From the NCBI RefSeq assembly GCF_014839805.1, contig NC_051123.1, positions 12,444,727 to 12,508,726 of the forward strand: 64,000 nt of DNA, given 5' to 3'. Positions 22,935 to 33,062 of this stretch are shown in pieces. Within the stretch, counting starts at the first letter, position 1; each line of letters starts with the position of its first letter. The DNA is from Manduca sexta (Eukaryota > Arthropoda > Insecta > Lepidoptera > Sphingidae). A model generated the notes under the pieces. The model saw only the letters and a program-made list of their open reading frames with translations. It ran no database searches and was not told the DNA's origin. A program made the position numbers and the translations under genes.

Positions 22935-22992
22935 GCACCTAAGATTGCTACCTAATGAATAAAGAATGCTTAATTCTCATTATATTTAGAAT
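22935..22992. repeat. Diverged edge unit of the satellite
   Basis: This stretch resembles the second half of a satellite unit (AGAATGCTTAATTCTCATTATATTTAGAATGCG compared by eye with the 95-bp form) but is clearly diverged. It looks like the older left edge of the array and carries the TTTAGAAT junction of the 95-bp unit type. Confidence 0.7.
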
Positions 22993-24995
22993 GCGTGAGC
23001 ACCTTAATAATATAAATACTTAACCTCAAAATCTCTAAAATCAAAGCTAATGTATGAAGAATGCCTTATTCTTATCTTATTTATAATTATGCGTGAGCAC
23101 CTTAATAATATAAATACTTAACCTCAAAATCTCTAAAATCAAAGCTAATGTATGAAGAATGCCTTATTCTTATCTTATTTATAATTATGCGTGAGCACCT
23201 TAATAATATAAATACTTAACCTCAAAATCTCTAAAATCAAAGCTAATGTATGAAGAATGCCTTATTCTTATCTTATTTATAATTATGCGTGAGCACCTTA
23301 ATAATATAAATACTTAACCTCAAAATCTCTAAAATCAAAGCTAATGTATGAAGAATGCCTTATTCTTATCTCATTTATAATTATGCGTGAGCACCTTAAT
23401 AATATAAATACTTAACCTCAAAATCTCTAAAATCAAAGCTAATGTATGAAGAATGCCTTATTCTTATCTTATTTATAATTATGCGTGAGCACCTTAATAA
23501 TATAAATACTTAACCTCAAAATCTTTAAAATCAAAGCTAATGTATGAAGAATGCCTTATTCTTATCTTATTTATAATTATGCGTGAGCACCTTAATAATA
23601 TAAATACTTAACCTCAAAATCTCTAAAATCAAAGCTAATGTATGAAGAATGCCTTATTCTTATCTTATTTATAATTATGCGTGAGCACCTTAATAATATA
23701 AATACTTAACCTCAAAATCTCTAAAATCAAAGCTAATGTATGAAGAATGCCTTATTCTTATCTTATTTATAATTATGCGTGAGCACCTTAATAATATAAA
23801 TACTTAACCTCAAAATCTCTAAAATCAAAGCTAATGTATGAAGAATGCCTTATTCTTATCTTATTTATAATTATGCGTGAACACCTTAATAATATAAATA
23901 CTTAACCTCAAAATCTCTAAAATCAAAGCTAATGTATGAAGAATGCCTTATTCTTATCTTATTTATAATTATGCGTGAGCACCTTAATAATATAAATACT
24001 TAACCTCAAAATCTCTAAAATCAAAGCTAATGTATGAAGAATGCCTTATTCCTATCTTATTTATAATTATGCGTGAGCACCTTAATAATATAAATACTTA
24101 ACCTCAAAATCTCTAAAATCAAAGTTAATGTATGAAGAATGCCTTATTCTTATCTTATTTATAATTATGCGTGAGCACCTTAATAATATAAATACTTAAC
24201 CTCAAAATCTTTAAAATCAAAGCTAATGTATGAAGAATGCCTTATTCTTATTTTATTTAGAATGCGTGAGCACCTTAATAATATAAATACTTAACCTCAA
24301 AATCTCTAAAATCAAAGCTAATGTATGAAGAATGCCTTATTCTTATTTTATTTAGAATGCGTGAGCACCTTAATAATATAAATACTTAACCTCAAAATCT
24401 CTAAAATCAAAGCTAATGTATGAAGAATGCCTTATTCTTATCTTATTTATAATTATGCGTGAGCACCTTAATAATATAAATACTTAACCTCAAAATCTCT
24501 AAAATCAAAGCTAATGTATGAAGAATGCCTTATTCTTATCTTATTTATAATTATGCGTGAGCACCTTAATAATATAAATACTTAACCTCAAAATCTCTAA
24601 AATCAAAGCTAATGTATGAAGAATGCCTTATTCCTATCTTATTTATAATTATGCGTGAGCACCTTAATAATATAAATACTTAACCTCAAAATCTCTAAAA
24701 TCAAAGTTAATGTATGAAGAATGCCTTATTCTTATCTTATTTATAATTATGCGTGAGCACCTTAATAATATAAATACTTAACCTCAAAATCTTTAAAATC
24801 AAAGCTAATGTATGAAGAATGCCTTATTCTTATTTTATTTAGAATGTGTGAGCACCTTAATAATATAAATACTTAACCTCAAAATCTCTAAAATCAAAGC
24901 TAATGTATGAAGAATGCCTTATTCTTATTTTATTTAGAATGCGTGAGCACCTTAATAATATAAATACTTAACCTCAAAATCTCTAAAATCAAAGC
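22993..24995. repeat. AT-rich satellite array, 98/95-bp unit, with 582-bp higher-order repeat
   Basis: Twenty complete head-to-tail units plus a 55-bp partial one. Unit starts (GCGTGAGCACC) fall at 22993, 23091, 23189, 23287, 23385, 23483, 23581, 23679, 23777, 23875, 23973, 24071, 24169, 24264, 24359, 24457, 24555, 24653, 24751, 24846 and 24941. Most units are 98 bp and end TTATTTATAATTAT. Four (starting 24169, 24264, 24751, 24846) are 95 bp and end TTTTATTTAGAAT. Units differ by only a few bases. The series of variants CCTATCTT, AAAGTTAATG, CTTTAAAATC, 95-bp form, 95-bp form appears twice, 582 bp apart (24051 and 24633), showing a six-unit block duplicated as one piece. The array ends abruptly at 24995 inside a unit. 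It has no coding potential. Confidence 0.97.
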
Positions 24996-25613
24996 GTACT
25001 CTGTAGACCCTGAGGCAGAAGATCGTAGACGTACGTATCGAAACGGCGCAAAAAGCTGTTATTAAATAATCATTAGACTGCGACAACTAACTTATATGCT
25101 CCATAAATAATCGGAACACGCTCTCGCCCGCGGCGCCACTCGTTCGCCCTTCGAGCTCTATTTTGGTTGGTTTAAAAATAGAACTTTGTTGCGGTCTTTT
25201 AACGGATTTACGTTTGAAATCATTGGCTCAATTCAGTGGTACCTTTTTAATATTGTTATCGTTGTGATCTGTGTGAAAAACGAATTTAGTCTGCCTTCAA
25301 AATGTTATCAAAACAAAAAATAGTAACATCTTTATTAATCATAAATTGCACAACAGCCTTACATTTTTTTACGTTAGCTCTGTTTTTTTTTTATTTTACA
25401 TTCCTATAATAATTATATAAATAATAAATATATATCTATAATTAGGTTCTGTGTTACTCGTTTGAAATAACTTATTTACCCCCGCGATACTTACCCCCAG
25501 GTTAGGAACCTTGAGCTAAATCAGTATAGTCTTTGAATTTAAATATATTTTTTTTATGTTTGTTTTTAAAATTATTTGATTAGTAAGTAAGGAGGAAGTT
25601 TTAATATTAATTA
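24996..25613. other. Unassigned sequence after the satellite
   Basis: The satellite stops inside a unit and unique DNA begins. A CpG-rich stretch at 25115..25165 (CTCTCGCCCGCGGCGCC) stands out. Otherwise AT-rich with no recognised feature. Confidence 0.5.
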
Positions 25614-25690
25614 CTAGGTGTTGCTCGCGGCTTCGCCTGTATGAAAAGCTTTTCCCGGTACAAAAGTCGTTAAAGTGTAGTGTAGTCATT
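25614..25690 (-). mobile_element. Helitron 3'-end fragment
   Basis: CTAG at 25614..25617, followed by GTGTTGCTCGCGGCTTCGCC, is a minus-strand Helitron terminus like that at 4933..4960. Homology fades beyond about 25690. Confidence 0.65.
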
Positions 25691-25989
25691 CATAGCGAAA
25701 CTTAATTAACTTAACAAACTAAAACATCGACAAATTCCAATCCCGTCTTTATCTTCCTCCAAATAGAACCAATAGTGAATCCCAAATGAATTTTGGCTGT
25801 GACAAGTGGAGATTACTGGCGACAGATCAAACAGTGCTTACACTAAGTTGCACCACGCGATCTGGTTACTCCTCCGAGATTCGTATGAACACTTTGTGCT
25901 TCGTTTGGATGGGGTAGTAGCTTTAACCAGTGGTGTTTCAAGTCAACTAGCTATAAATCTGAAGGCTTTAAACTTAACTCATATGGTTA

Positions 25990-26732
25990 TCTATATATAT
26001 AAAAATCAATTGCTGTTCGTTAGTCTCGCTAAAACTCGAGAACGGCTGAACGGATTTATCTTATCTTGGTCTTGAATTATTCGTGGAGGTCTAGGGAAGA
26101 TTTAAAAGGTGAGAAAAATTCGAATAATTGCCGGGAAAATCCTCAAAACAGCATTTTTCTATTTCCCATACAAACGTTTTCTAAATAAAACGGAGAGTCA
26201 ATTTGCAATTTGTTACCGCTGCATAAAGTTCAAATTCGCGTGCGTGTTGGAGGATCTAATATCGCGTTCTGAAACTCAACAAAAGTGAAAGTGAATCGCG
26301 AACGCGACAAAATTGCATAGTCTCAAAATACATAGTACATAAATAGTGGTCGGCTTCGAGAAACTCAATTTTAGCTAACTTCAGCTGTTAATATAATATA
26401 TAACTCAAAGGTGACTGACAGTGATATATCAAGGAACAGCCCAAACCATTGGACGGATCGGGCTAAGACTTTACATGCATAAAGCTACTATGACGTAGGC
26501 ATCCCTAAGAAAGGATTTTGATAAATTCTACCCTTAAGGGGATAAAATAGGGGATGAAAGTTTGTATAAATGTTCTTAGATTTTCGACTGATTGAACTGA
26601 AATTATAGATTGGAGATAAAATTAGTTTGAACCTATAAGTACCGGGAAAATATGTAGCAAGACTTTTATCAAACAGTGGAATTTTATCCTGGAAAACACC
26701 TTCACGCGGGCGAAGCCGCGAGCAAAAGCTAG
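25990..26732 (+). mobile_element. Non-autonomous Helitron, 743 bp, both ends intact
   Basis: It starts TCTATATATATAAAAATCAATT (25990) and ends CTAG (26729..26732), preceded by the hairpin ACGCGGGCGAAGCCGCGAGC. Flanking bases are A and T, the expected AT target. Near the 5' end is the conserved TGTTCGTTAGTCTCGCTAAA block known from lepidopteran Helitrons. No helicase or Rep domain is encoded, so mobility would need a helper in trans. Confidence 0.92.
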
Positions 26733-26739
26733 TCCTAAA

Positions 26740-27130
26740 TATAAATAAAATAAATTGCTTTATTCATCACGTAGGCGAACATAGTTGCACTTATGATAAG
26801 TCAAGGTACATGAGAATATTTAATTATTACTTAAATAAAGTAGCTTATATAAACCAACGTCAATTTACATTGAACATAAAATAAATGAAAGATTATAAAG
26901 TAAACAAAGAAGCCTGCTCTGGCTGGCAGAAAAGAAGAAATAAAATGATGTGTATAATTAATAAATATAAAGGGAGGAACGCGTCGCGATCCTCACAGGT
27001 GAGGACAGTAAAAGCTCTAACCTAGCTAACCTACCAGCCTTTCACTAGCTACTTAAGCGATGACTACCCGAAGAAGAGAGGCAGAAAGAATCTGCAGGCT
27101 TTTTTTGTATAACATAACTAGCTGAGTAAC
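26740..27130 (-). mobile_element. Possible retroelement 3' end
   Basis: Read on the minus strand, the segment ends GATGAATAAAGCAATTTATTT, a polyadenylation-like AATAAA followed by an AT-rich tail. Upstream of this are GCCAGAGCAGGC and the GC-rich CCTGTGAGGATCGCGACGCG. This looks like the 3' UTR of a LINE or similar retroelement, but no coding sequence supports it. Confidence 0.35.
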
Positions 27131-27159
27131 TGGATACGTGAAGTCTTTAACATAAACGA

Positions 27160-27330
27160 GTGATTTCTTATGTGTACGCGAATGTTAGACATTGAAACTA
27201 TTTACGTACTTTATCGAGGTTTTTGGCAATCCGTTCCGTGACTACAAACGCTGCAAAGACTTAGAAACGTCGGGACAAAATTGTAATATTAAAAACCGCG
27301 TAAATCCGTAAAATAGTTTTATTCAATGAT
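27160..27330. mobile_element. Family F, inverted (foldback) arrangement
   Basis: The left arm (27160..27228) is the family F tail on the minus strand (TGATTTCTTATGTGTACGCG). The right part (27231..27330) is the F 3' half on the plus strand (GCTGCAAAGACTTAGAAACGTC then AAAATAGTTTTATTCAATG). The two tails are imperfect inverted repeats around the conserved core. Confidence 0.75.
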
Positions 27331-27600
27331 TAATGATATAGTTTATCGTAGAAGATAGAACAACACAAATAAGTTTTTACAAGCGTTATTATAAAGGATT
27401 CTTCTTTTGAAGATTATATCAGAAGATAGATAAACAAAGAGATTATAGGTGTGTGGCGATAATGGACATTCACTGCCAATATTTTAATATAAGGAGTGTG
27501 TTACTGACCTGAGCAATCATTAGAAACGTCTAGTTTACAATTCTGGTTAGCGGTTAAGAACATACCTACACGAACACTTACTTCACCAGTAGGTTATCAA

Positions 27601-27673
27601 GTTTCCGTAGTGTAGCGGTTATCACGTGTGCTTCACACGCACAAGGTCCCCGGTTCGATCCCGGGCGGAAACA
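27601..27673 (+). tRNA. tRNA-Val-CAC: tRNA-Val (anticodon CAC)
   Basis: This is a complete cloverleaf that decodes GUG valine codons. The acceptor stem GTTTCCG (27601..27607) pairs with CGGAAAC (27666..27672), with discriminator A at 27673. The D arm is GTGTAGCGGTTATCAC, which also serves as the A box. The anticodon stem TGTGC/GCACA is perfect and closes a seven-base loop TTCACAC, with CAC at 27634..27636. The variable loop is AGGTC. The T stem CCCGG/CCGGG encloses TTCGATC, giving the B box GGTTCGATCC. There is no intron, and CCA is not encoded, as usual in eukaryotes. Nothing is mispaired except the T-T at the base of the D loop, common in valine tRNAs. It is a free-standing gene, 247 bp upstream of a family D retroposon on the same strand. 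Unlike the SINE heads in this window, its whole cloverleaf is intact and no SINE body follows, so I read it as a real gene. Confidence 0.97.
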
Positions 27674-27675
27674 GA

Positions 27676-27680
27676 TTTTT
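27676..27680 (+). terminator. Pol III terminator of tRNA-Val
   Basis: A run of five T residues starts three bases after the tRNA discriminator base. A second T5 run at 27684..27688 could act as a backup. This is the normal termination signal for RNA polymerase III. Confidence 0.85.
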
Positions 27681-27920
27681 ATGTTTTTGATAGATCCATG
27701 GTTTAAAATATAATTTTATGTAGATGTTTAGATTATTTCGCTGTCCTAAACTACTTAAAATAACCTTTGATATTGCACCATCTTACCAGACGAGCAGCCC
27801 GTTGGCCTATCGGGAAACCTTACATACCTATATAAGCGCTCATCACTCTAAGATATCTGTCATTGAATCCAATACTAGCAAATTACACTTGCTACAACAA
27901 CTCTCTTATATGCAGACTAT

Positions 27921-28158
27921 GCTGGTGGTAGGATATGATTCATATCCGCCCGGATAGCGACCACCGTGCACAAAGTAAAACCCGCCATAGTGGCTATATA
28001 AGTGTGTCGCGGGATCAGCCTGTTTATATCCGGTTCCAACAGGCCGGCATAATTGTGTCGATTGCCGAGGGGTAATCATCTCTCGTCATTCGTCATTTTA
28101 TTGGATCCCACTCCACTTATCCAGGTGCAGTGGAATCACGTGCCCTATAAAAAAAAAG
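27921..28158 (+). mobile_element. Retroposon family D, full length
   Basis: Reference copy. It starts GCTGGTGGTAGGATATGATT, then GATAGCGACCACCGTGCAC, GGTTCCAACAGGCCGGCATA and CGAGGGGTAATCATCTCTCG. It ends TCCAGGTGCAGTGGAATCACG and a poly-A run (A9). No ORF or Pol III boxes are evident, so it is probably a non-autonomous partner of a LINE that recognises its 3' end. Confidence 0.92.
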
Positions 28159-28499
28159 TTCTAGATTAAGTACTCGCGCAAGTAACTAACCCCTTCCAAT
28201 ACATACAGGTATTGAACAGACATCCCCACCTGTTGGCTGCATATTGTCAACACTTGTACTCATGACGTCACACTCAAGAGAATTCATGAAACTATTACTT
28301 AATTTAGTTTAGTTGTCATAATACTAGGAATGATTAAAACTAATTTAAGCAAATGGTGTAGATTTGTACATTACGAAGATGCTGGTTAGACTGCCTGGCA
28401 ACAATGTAATGATAGTTTCATTTTGCGTATTGTAATGAGCGAGGTATCAGAAGGCTTTTATACCTTTGCTGCTCTTTTCTTATTTCCTACGGCCAATTA
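28159..28499. other. Unassigned sequence
   Basis: No recognised feature between a family D copy and a LINE fragment. Confidence 0.5.
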
Positions 28500-28862
28500 C
28501 CGAAATAGCTGTAGAAGAACGTCTTAGATGGTATGGCCATATAATGGGCGAAGACCATGTGGTACAAGTTACCTTAAATCTGCCAGAAGAGAAAAGAGAT
28601 AGAGGCCGCCGTCCATTTGTTGGTCGAATATAAAGAGAGACCTCAAGAAACCGCAATAACCAAATGTGACAATCCGGATAGATTAACCCGACGCAAACAA
28701 ATAAGGAGACCTGACCCCTTAAATCTGCCAGAAGAGAAAAAAGGTAGAGGCCGCCCGTAGTTGACTTGGTGGTGGAATGTAAAGAGAGACTTCAAGAAAC
28801 CCCAATTACCAAATATAACAACCAGGATAGATTTACCTGGCGCAAACTAGTGAGGAGACCCG
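28500..28862 (+). pseudogene. LINE reverse transcriptase C-terminal fragment, internally duplicated
   Basis: A frame reads LRWYGHIMGEDHVVQVTLNLPEEKRDRG, the usual LRWYGH(I/V) C-terminal tail of insect endonuclease-reverse transcriptases, followed by stops. The segment from CCTTAAATCTGCCAGAAGAG is present twice, at 28572 and 28717, a 145-bp tandem duplication. The second copy reads LNLPEEKKGRGRP. The units have diverged from each other, so the duplication is not recent. No catalytic domain is present. Confidence 0.8.
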
Positions 28863-29007
28863 ACCCCAAATAATGGGAACATAGTATAAAGAAGAATGGC
28901 TGATAACGATGTACGAAGGTCCAAGATTCAAATCCCATGTACACACATCCAAATTTCTCAATTAGTGTATTATTTATCTATGATTGTTCGTTTTAACGAT
29001 GTAATTA

Positions 29008-29266
29008 AACATCCTGAGCGAACCTATCTACATAAGAATTCTATATTAGTATTTCAAAGGTATGTGAAGACAGCCAACGCGCACCAGGCTGACGTGGAAG
29101 TCCATACAGAGTACTGGGACAGCACATGGGGAGAGGGCTGTTATTATGTATCATCATCATCAGCAGGATGTCCACTGCTGAACATGGGCCTTCTCCAAAG
29201 ATTTCCAGATCACCCTATTGGAAGCGGCCTGCATCCAGCGACCTCGTGCAACTTTTATGAGATCAT
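29008..29266 (-). pseudogene. RTE-type LINE 3' end
   Basis: The minus strand reads GAGGTCGCTGGATGCAGGCC (protein GRWM-type tail), then GTTCAGCAGTGGACATCCTG and a GATGATGAT run. This is the typical C-terminus and tail of lepidopteran RTE-like LINEs. About 125 bp beyond the run, to AACATCCTGAG, also matches the inverted copy at 38530..38800. A Helitron abuts it at 29268. Confidence 0.8.
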
Positions 29267-29267
29267 G

Positions 29268-29457
29268 TATACTAATAAATAAAGCAGAAGAGTTTGTTTG
29301 TTTGAACGTGCTAATTTCAGGAATTACTAAACAAATTTGTTTTCTTTTTTCACTAAAAGAATAACACTCCTTATTGCTATAAGGTACTTTTTATCGCGGC
29401 AAAATATTTATCCCGTAATAATTTTCTGACGCGGACGAAGCAGCAGGTAAAAGCCAC
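29268..29457 (+). mobile_element. Mini-Helitron (TTTGTTTGAACG family)
   Basis: It begins TATACTAATAAATAAAGCAG, then GAGTTTGTTTGTTTGAACG and GCTAATTTCAGGAATTAC. It ends near GACGCGGACGAAGCAGCAGG, a damaged 3' hairpin without CTAG. It appears inserted at the edge of the LINE fragment. Confidence 0.7.
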
Positions 29458-29462
29458 CATTT

Positions 29463-29768
29463 CTTTTTATTCCTTTGAATGACGAGACGAGCTTGCCGTT
29501 CGCCTGATGGTAAGCGATACGACCGCCCATAAACAGTAGAAACACCATCCAACACCTTCAATTACAAAGTATTGTTTGGTATTCCACTGCGCTCGCCATC
29601 CTGAGACATGAGATGTTAAGTCTTATTATGTCCAGTAGTTACACCGGCTACAATGTCCTTCAAACCGGAACATAACATTGACTACATACCGCTGCTTGGC
29701 GGCCGAAATAGACATTGCAGTGGTACCTACCCAGGCGGATTCACATATATGAGAGACATACCACCACT
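29463..29768 (-). mobile_element. Retroposon family C, full length
   Basis: Reference copy. The minus strand runs from AGTGGTGGTATGTCTCTC through GGGTAGGTACCACTGCAATG, TTCCGGTTTGAAGGACATTG and CATGTCTCAGGATGGCGAG. It ends CCATCAGGCGAACGGCAAGC, TCGTCTCGTCATTCAAAGG and an A-rich tail. Its first bases and its TTACCATCAGG near the end resemble family D. Confidence 0.92.
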
Positions 29769-30447
29769 TAAGAGAGTAATAAGGCCGAAAACGTATCTAT
29801 GACGGTTCTGGTATCCTATGTATTTATGGAAGTAGTTCACTTAACCAACTGACCTGTTTCCTCCTTTTCCGAGTTAAGTAAAGAAAAAAATGCAATATAA
29901 AGGAACAAGCGATTGCATAAATCCATCCCAGAAACAGTATCACTGAAAAAACATAAAAAACGCTTATAAAGTAGGAATAAAGTTGGAAGCTCCTTTAAAA
30001 CTTATAACACCCTTTGCGGGTAAGAACAAAAAAACAATGGAGACGAACTTATTTCGCGGAACGAAAAAAATGTTGCCACAACGAAAAAAACAAATATCCA
30101 GAACGTAACCACTAACGACATTTTATATTTTTGAATTATAAAATAAAAAAATCCCTTTTGTGGGGCGCGCAACTTTTTTTTTTTGTTTTCTAAAACGCTG
30201 CGGTCCGTTTGTATGGAAAAACGCGCGGGCCGCGAAAACTTTCTGCGGTGAGAAGGACGCTTCGGAATGTGGACCTTTTTTAAAACTGATTTGTGTCTTT
30301 TATGTTAGGTGAAAATTATTATTGTAGCGGATTTGGATCCTGGCAATAATGCATGGATGAGGTGTTGTTAGGAGAAATAGTTTTCACTGTAAAATCTGGG
30401 TCAACTCACTAATCATATTTATTTGTTCATGTTTTCTTATTCTATGA
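29769..30447. other. Unassigned sequence with a GC-rich patch
   Basis: Mostly AT-rich and unassigned. 30160..30280 is CpG-rich (GGGGCGCGC, ACGCGCGGGCCGCG) and flanks a T13 run. No frame or repeat explains it. Confidence 0.45.
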
Positions 30448-30701
30448 TTTTTTTTATACCAACGTGGCTACGTTATCTCGCTTCACCTGATTGTAAAGGG
30501 AGTGGGATCCAATAGAATGTCGACTGACGACAGCTGATTACCCCTTGGCAGTCGACACAATTATGCCGGCTTGATGGAACCGGATATACACAGGCTGATC
30601 CCGGAACGCGACATACTTACGTGGGCCACTATGGCGGGTTTTAACACCTTGTGTACGGTGGTCGCTATCCAGGCGGATATAAAATATATCCTACCACCAG
30701 C
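30448..30701 (-). mobile_element. Retroposon family D, full length
   Basis: The minus strand starts GCTGGTGGTAGGATATATTT and ends with a poly-A run (T at 30448..30456). All blocks are present, including TAGTGGCCCACGTAAGTATG and CTGCCAAGGGGTAATCAG. Confidence 0.92.
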
Positions 30702-31100
30702 AAACATGACATGATAGATGATGAGTTCATTGCCCTATTAGGTACAAACAATTCCATCTAAAATGATTTACCGTCTAAAACCATTATATTTAAATGTGTT
30801 GATATTGACCAGTCAAATTCACTGCCTAATCCAATTACAAATAAATCTAAATATTTCTTAATTTTTAGTACCCATAAGCCCTCAGCGAAATTTGTTATAA
30901 AATTCAAGAAGCACTAAAAATAAAAATGGAAACTAGCTCAAGACTCTCCGCGACTGAACCCTACAAGATTTCAATTGTTACGTCTTCTTGCCAAAAATAT
31001 TCATTTTGTTTCGTTTTGAGATTCAGTTAAAATTATGCTGAAATTAAATCGAATTTTTAGGTAAAGGGTTTGATATTTCATATATGTGGGTATTCCGACT
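30702..31100. other. Unassigned sequence
   Basis: No recognised feature. Confidence 0.5.
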
Positions 31101-31112
31101 GTTTTGCATAAT

Positions 31113-31359
31113 GATTTCTTATGTTTACGCGAATGTTAGACATTGAAATTAAACTAATTTTCGGATTCTATCGCGGTAATTAGTGTTTTATTTTCTCCCG
31201 ACGTTTCGAAGACTTTGCAGCCTTCATGGTCACGGGGGGGACTGAGGTATTGTTCATCCGTAAAGTCAAATATACAATATCTACCTACATTTTACAATTA
31301 TACAACTTTTTAAAAATTTTTAGCTGTTGGTGGTCCGATCTACGCAGAATGAGCTCACA
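31113..31359 (-). mobile_element. Family F, full length with TSD
   Basis: Minus-strand copy bounded by GTTTTGCATAAT at 31101..31112 and 31360..31371. The unit begins near TCTGCGTAGATCGGACCACC and carries TCAGTCCCCCCCGTGACCAT and TGCAAAGTCTTCGAAACGTC. It ends GCGTAAACATAAGAAATC. No poly-A and no Pol III boxes are visible. The CATAAT part of the repeat could also belong to the element's own end. Confidence 0.85.
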
Positions 31360-31520
31360 GTTTTGCATAATTATCATATATATTGTTATTTGTATTGGAA
31401 GGATTCAAAAGTCAAGTAAACTCAAATCAAATAACCAAAATCGTAACTAAACAATTTATCAAAAAATATTAAAACATTCACAAACACCTTTCAAGTAAAT
31501 GTTTAGTGACAAAGAAATAT

Positions 31521-31782
31521 AATGGCGATAATCTAGTTGGGTATGGAACGGACTGCCAAGATGAATGTGCGCAGATTCAAAACCAAAGGATACGCACCTC
31601 TGACTTATATCGTTATATGTGTATTCTTTGTAAATTATCGCTTGTTTTATTGGTGAACAAAATCATTGTAAGGAAAACTGCATTCCTGAGAAGCTTTGTA
31701 AGAATTTTAAGGGTATGTGAAGTCTACCAATCTGTATTACGCCAGCGTCGTCGACTAAGGCCTAACCATTCTCCCTTAGTCT
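31521..31782 (+). mobile_element. SINE family B, tail lost
   Basis: It starts TAATGGCGATAATCTAGTTGG and carries CAGATTCAAAACC in place of the B box, so it is probably inactive. The body runs to CGACTAAGGCCTAACC, after which the usual AGGAGGCCCGTG tail is replaced by an unrelated GC-rich segment. Confidence 0.85.
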
Positions 31783-31789
31783 AGTCCTC

Positions 31790-32200
31790 TCTCCTCGAAA
31801 GTCTGTCAAACAGTCATGATTACCAAATGCACGCCCATGCATGGGGGCCACGTTTGCCGCATCCCTAGGCACAGAGTTCAGTGTGTATACCTCATGGTTG
31901 CTAAATACACATTGAGACCTATAAGGGTTCGCGAACATTTCCTCTCCCTCTCCCTTCCAACTATACCGAGATGGCTCCTTCTGCTTCCTCTTATCTTCCT
32001 TCACCCCCATCCCCTCCCTTTTTCCTCCCAGGCCCTAAGACCGGATAGCCGTGGTAGGCTTACCGTCCGCTGGCACCCTCGGTGATAACGATAGGGCCTA
32101 CCAACTCCTTATAGGTACTGTCGTAGTTGCTAAGCCGGGGCATCGCTTGTACACCGTTCGCAGTGTACCCCGCTGAGAAACACGGCAGTACTACGAAAAA
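31790..32200. other. GC-rich module of unknown origin
   Basis: About 410 bp with a composition unlike the rest of the window. It has a long pyrimidine-rich stretch (31940..32030) and then CpG-rich DNA (GATAGCCGTGGTAGGC, CACCCTCGGTGATAACG). Overlapping open frames of 82, 89 and 113 codons occur on both strands, which is what GC-rich non-coding DNA gives. It follows a truncated B element directly. A LINE 3' UTR is the likeliest identity. Confidence 0.4.
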
Positions 32201-32764
32201 AACAGTCATAATTACTCTGGCATCGTAGTCAGTGATATTCACATACTGTCCAGCTTTCTTGACGAGCAAACAAAATATGTTTGCATTTACTTTTAGAAAG
32301 GTATAGAAAAAATCTATTTCACAGCAACAATCATGATTAACATAGATGCAATAAGGAAACAAGAAGATATAAAAAGAACAATATTTCCTACCGCAGCACA
32401 AATAGAGCTATCTGCGCAAGCGCTATACGAAATAGGATAATTATTCAACAAGATGTTAGGATGTAGTCATAGTGGGAGTAATAATTTCAAAAGGGGCTAT
32501 GGATCTGTTAGAATGTCAGAATTATACTTTTTTCTTAGAAGTAATAGCAAAAATTCGAGTTAATATAGCGGATTTCTATCATGTACAGAAGTTAGTGTCT
32601 AGTCCATCAATTATTTGTCAACTGATAAACGGCAGCAGGTAGCTCTTTGAGGGCTTTAATGGGCATGAAATAAAGTCCATTTTTATTAATCCATTTTTTG
32701 ACAGCCCGGACAGTAGATCTAGTTAGGTGCTTTATTTGTCTAGTATTTTCCAACCACCACCTGT
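32201..32764. other. Unassigned sequence
   Basis: No recognised feature. Confidence 0.5.
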
Positions 32765-33062
32765 CTTTTGCGTACGCTGGACGAGTGCTATTTTGAGGTC
32801 TCGAGTTCGATTCCCATGTTGGGTACAGTATTATTGGGTTATTCTGCTCAATAACAATCGTGAAGAGGTAGGCAGAGGCGCAACTGGTGCACTTTCCTGA
32901 ATGAGTACCTATTCCATCCCATGATGTTATAGGCGGCGAGCCTTTTGCCATATCTGGCACAAATTCCAGACTCTGGGATGATTAGAAAAGCACAATATCA
33001 CTTTGTCCAACACTACCATCAAACCCTAGACCAAAACACTGAAGTCTCCGTAATACATGGCA
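32765..33062. mobile_element. Inverted pair of SINE family A pieces
   Basis: A plus-strand head (32765..32856, with GAGTTCGATTCCC and GGGTTATTCTGCTCA) is joined 8 bp later to the 3' end of a minus-strand copy (32864..33062). The minus copy runs GAGGTAGGCAGAGGCG, CATCCCATGATGTTATAGGC, ACAAATTCCAGACTCTGGG, CAATATCACTTTGTCC, ACTGAAGTCTCCGTAATAC. Heads therefore lie at both outer ends, pointing inward. Confidence 0.8.

Noticed and set aside
22993..24995. CRISPR array
   Set aside because: Units are 95 to 98 bp and nearly identical along their full length, with no variable spacers; the context is eukaryotic.
28896..29282. 128-codon plus frame as a gene
   Set aside because: Its second half is antisense to an RTE-type LINE 3' end, including the (ATC)n run that gives SSSS.
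32060..32401. 113-codon minus frame as a gene
   Set aside because: It crosses from a GC-rich module into AT-rich DNA and shows no known motif; overlapping frames on the other strand are equally long.
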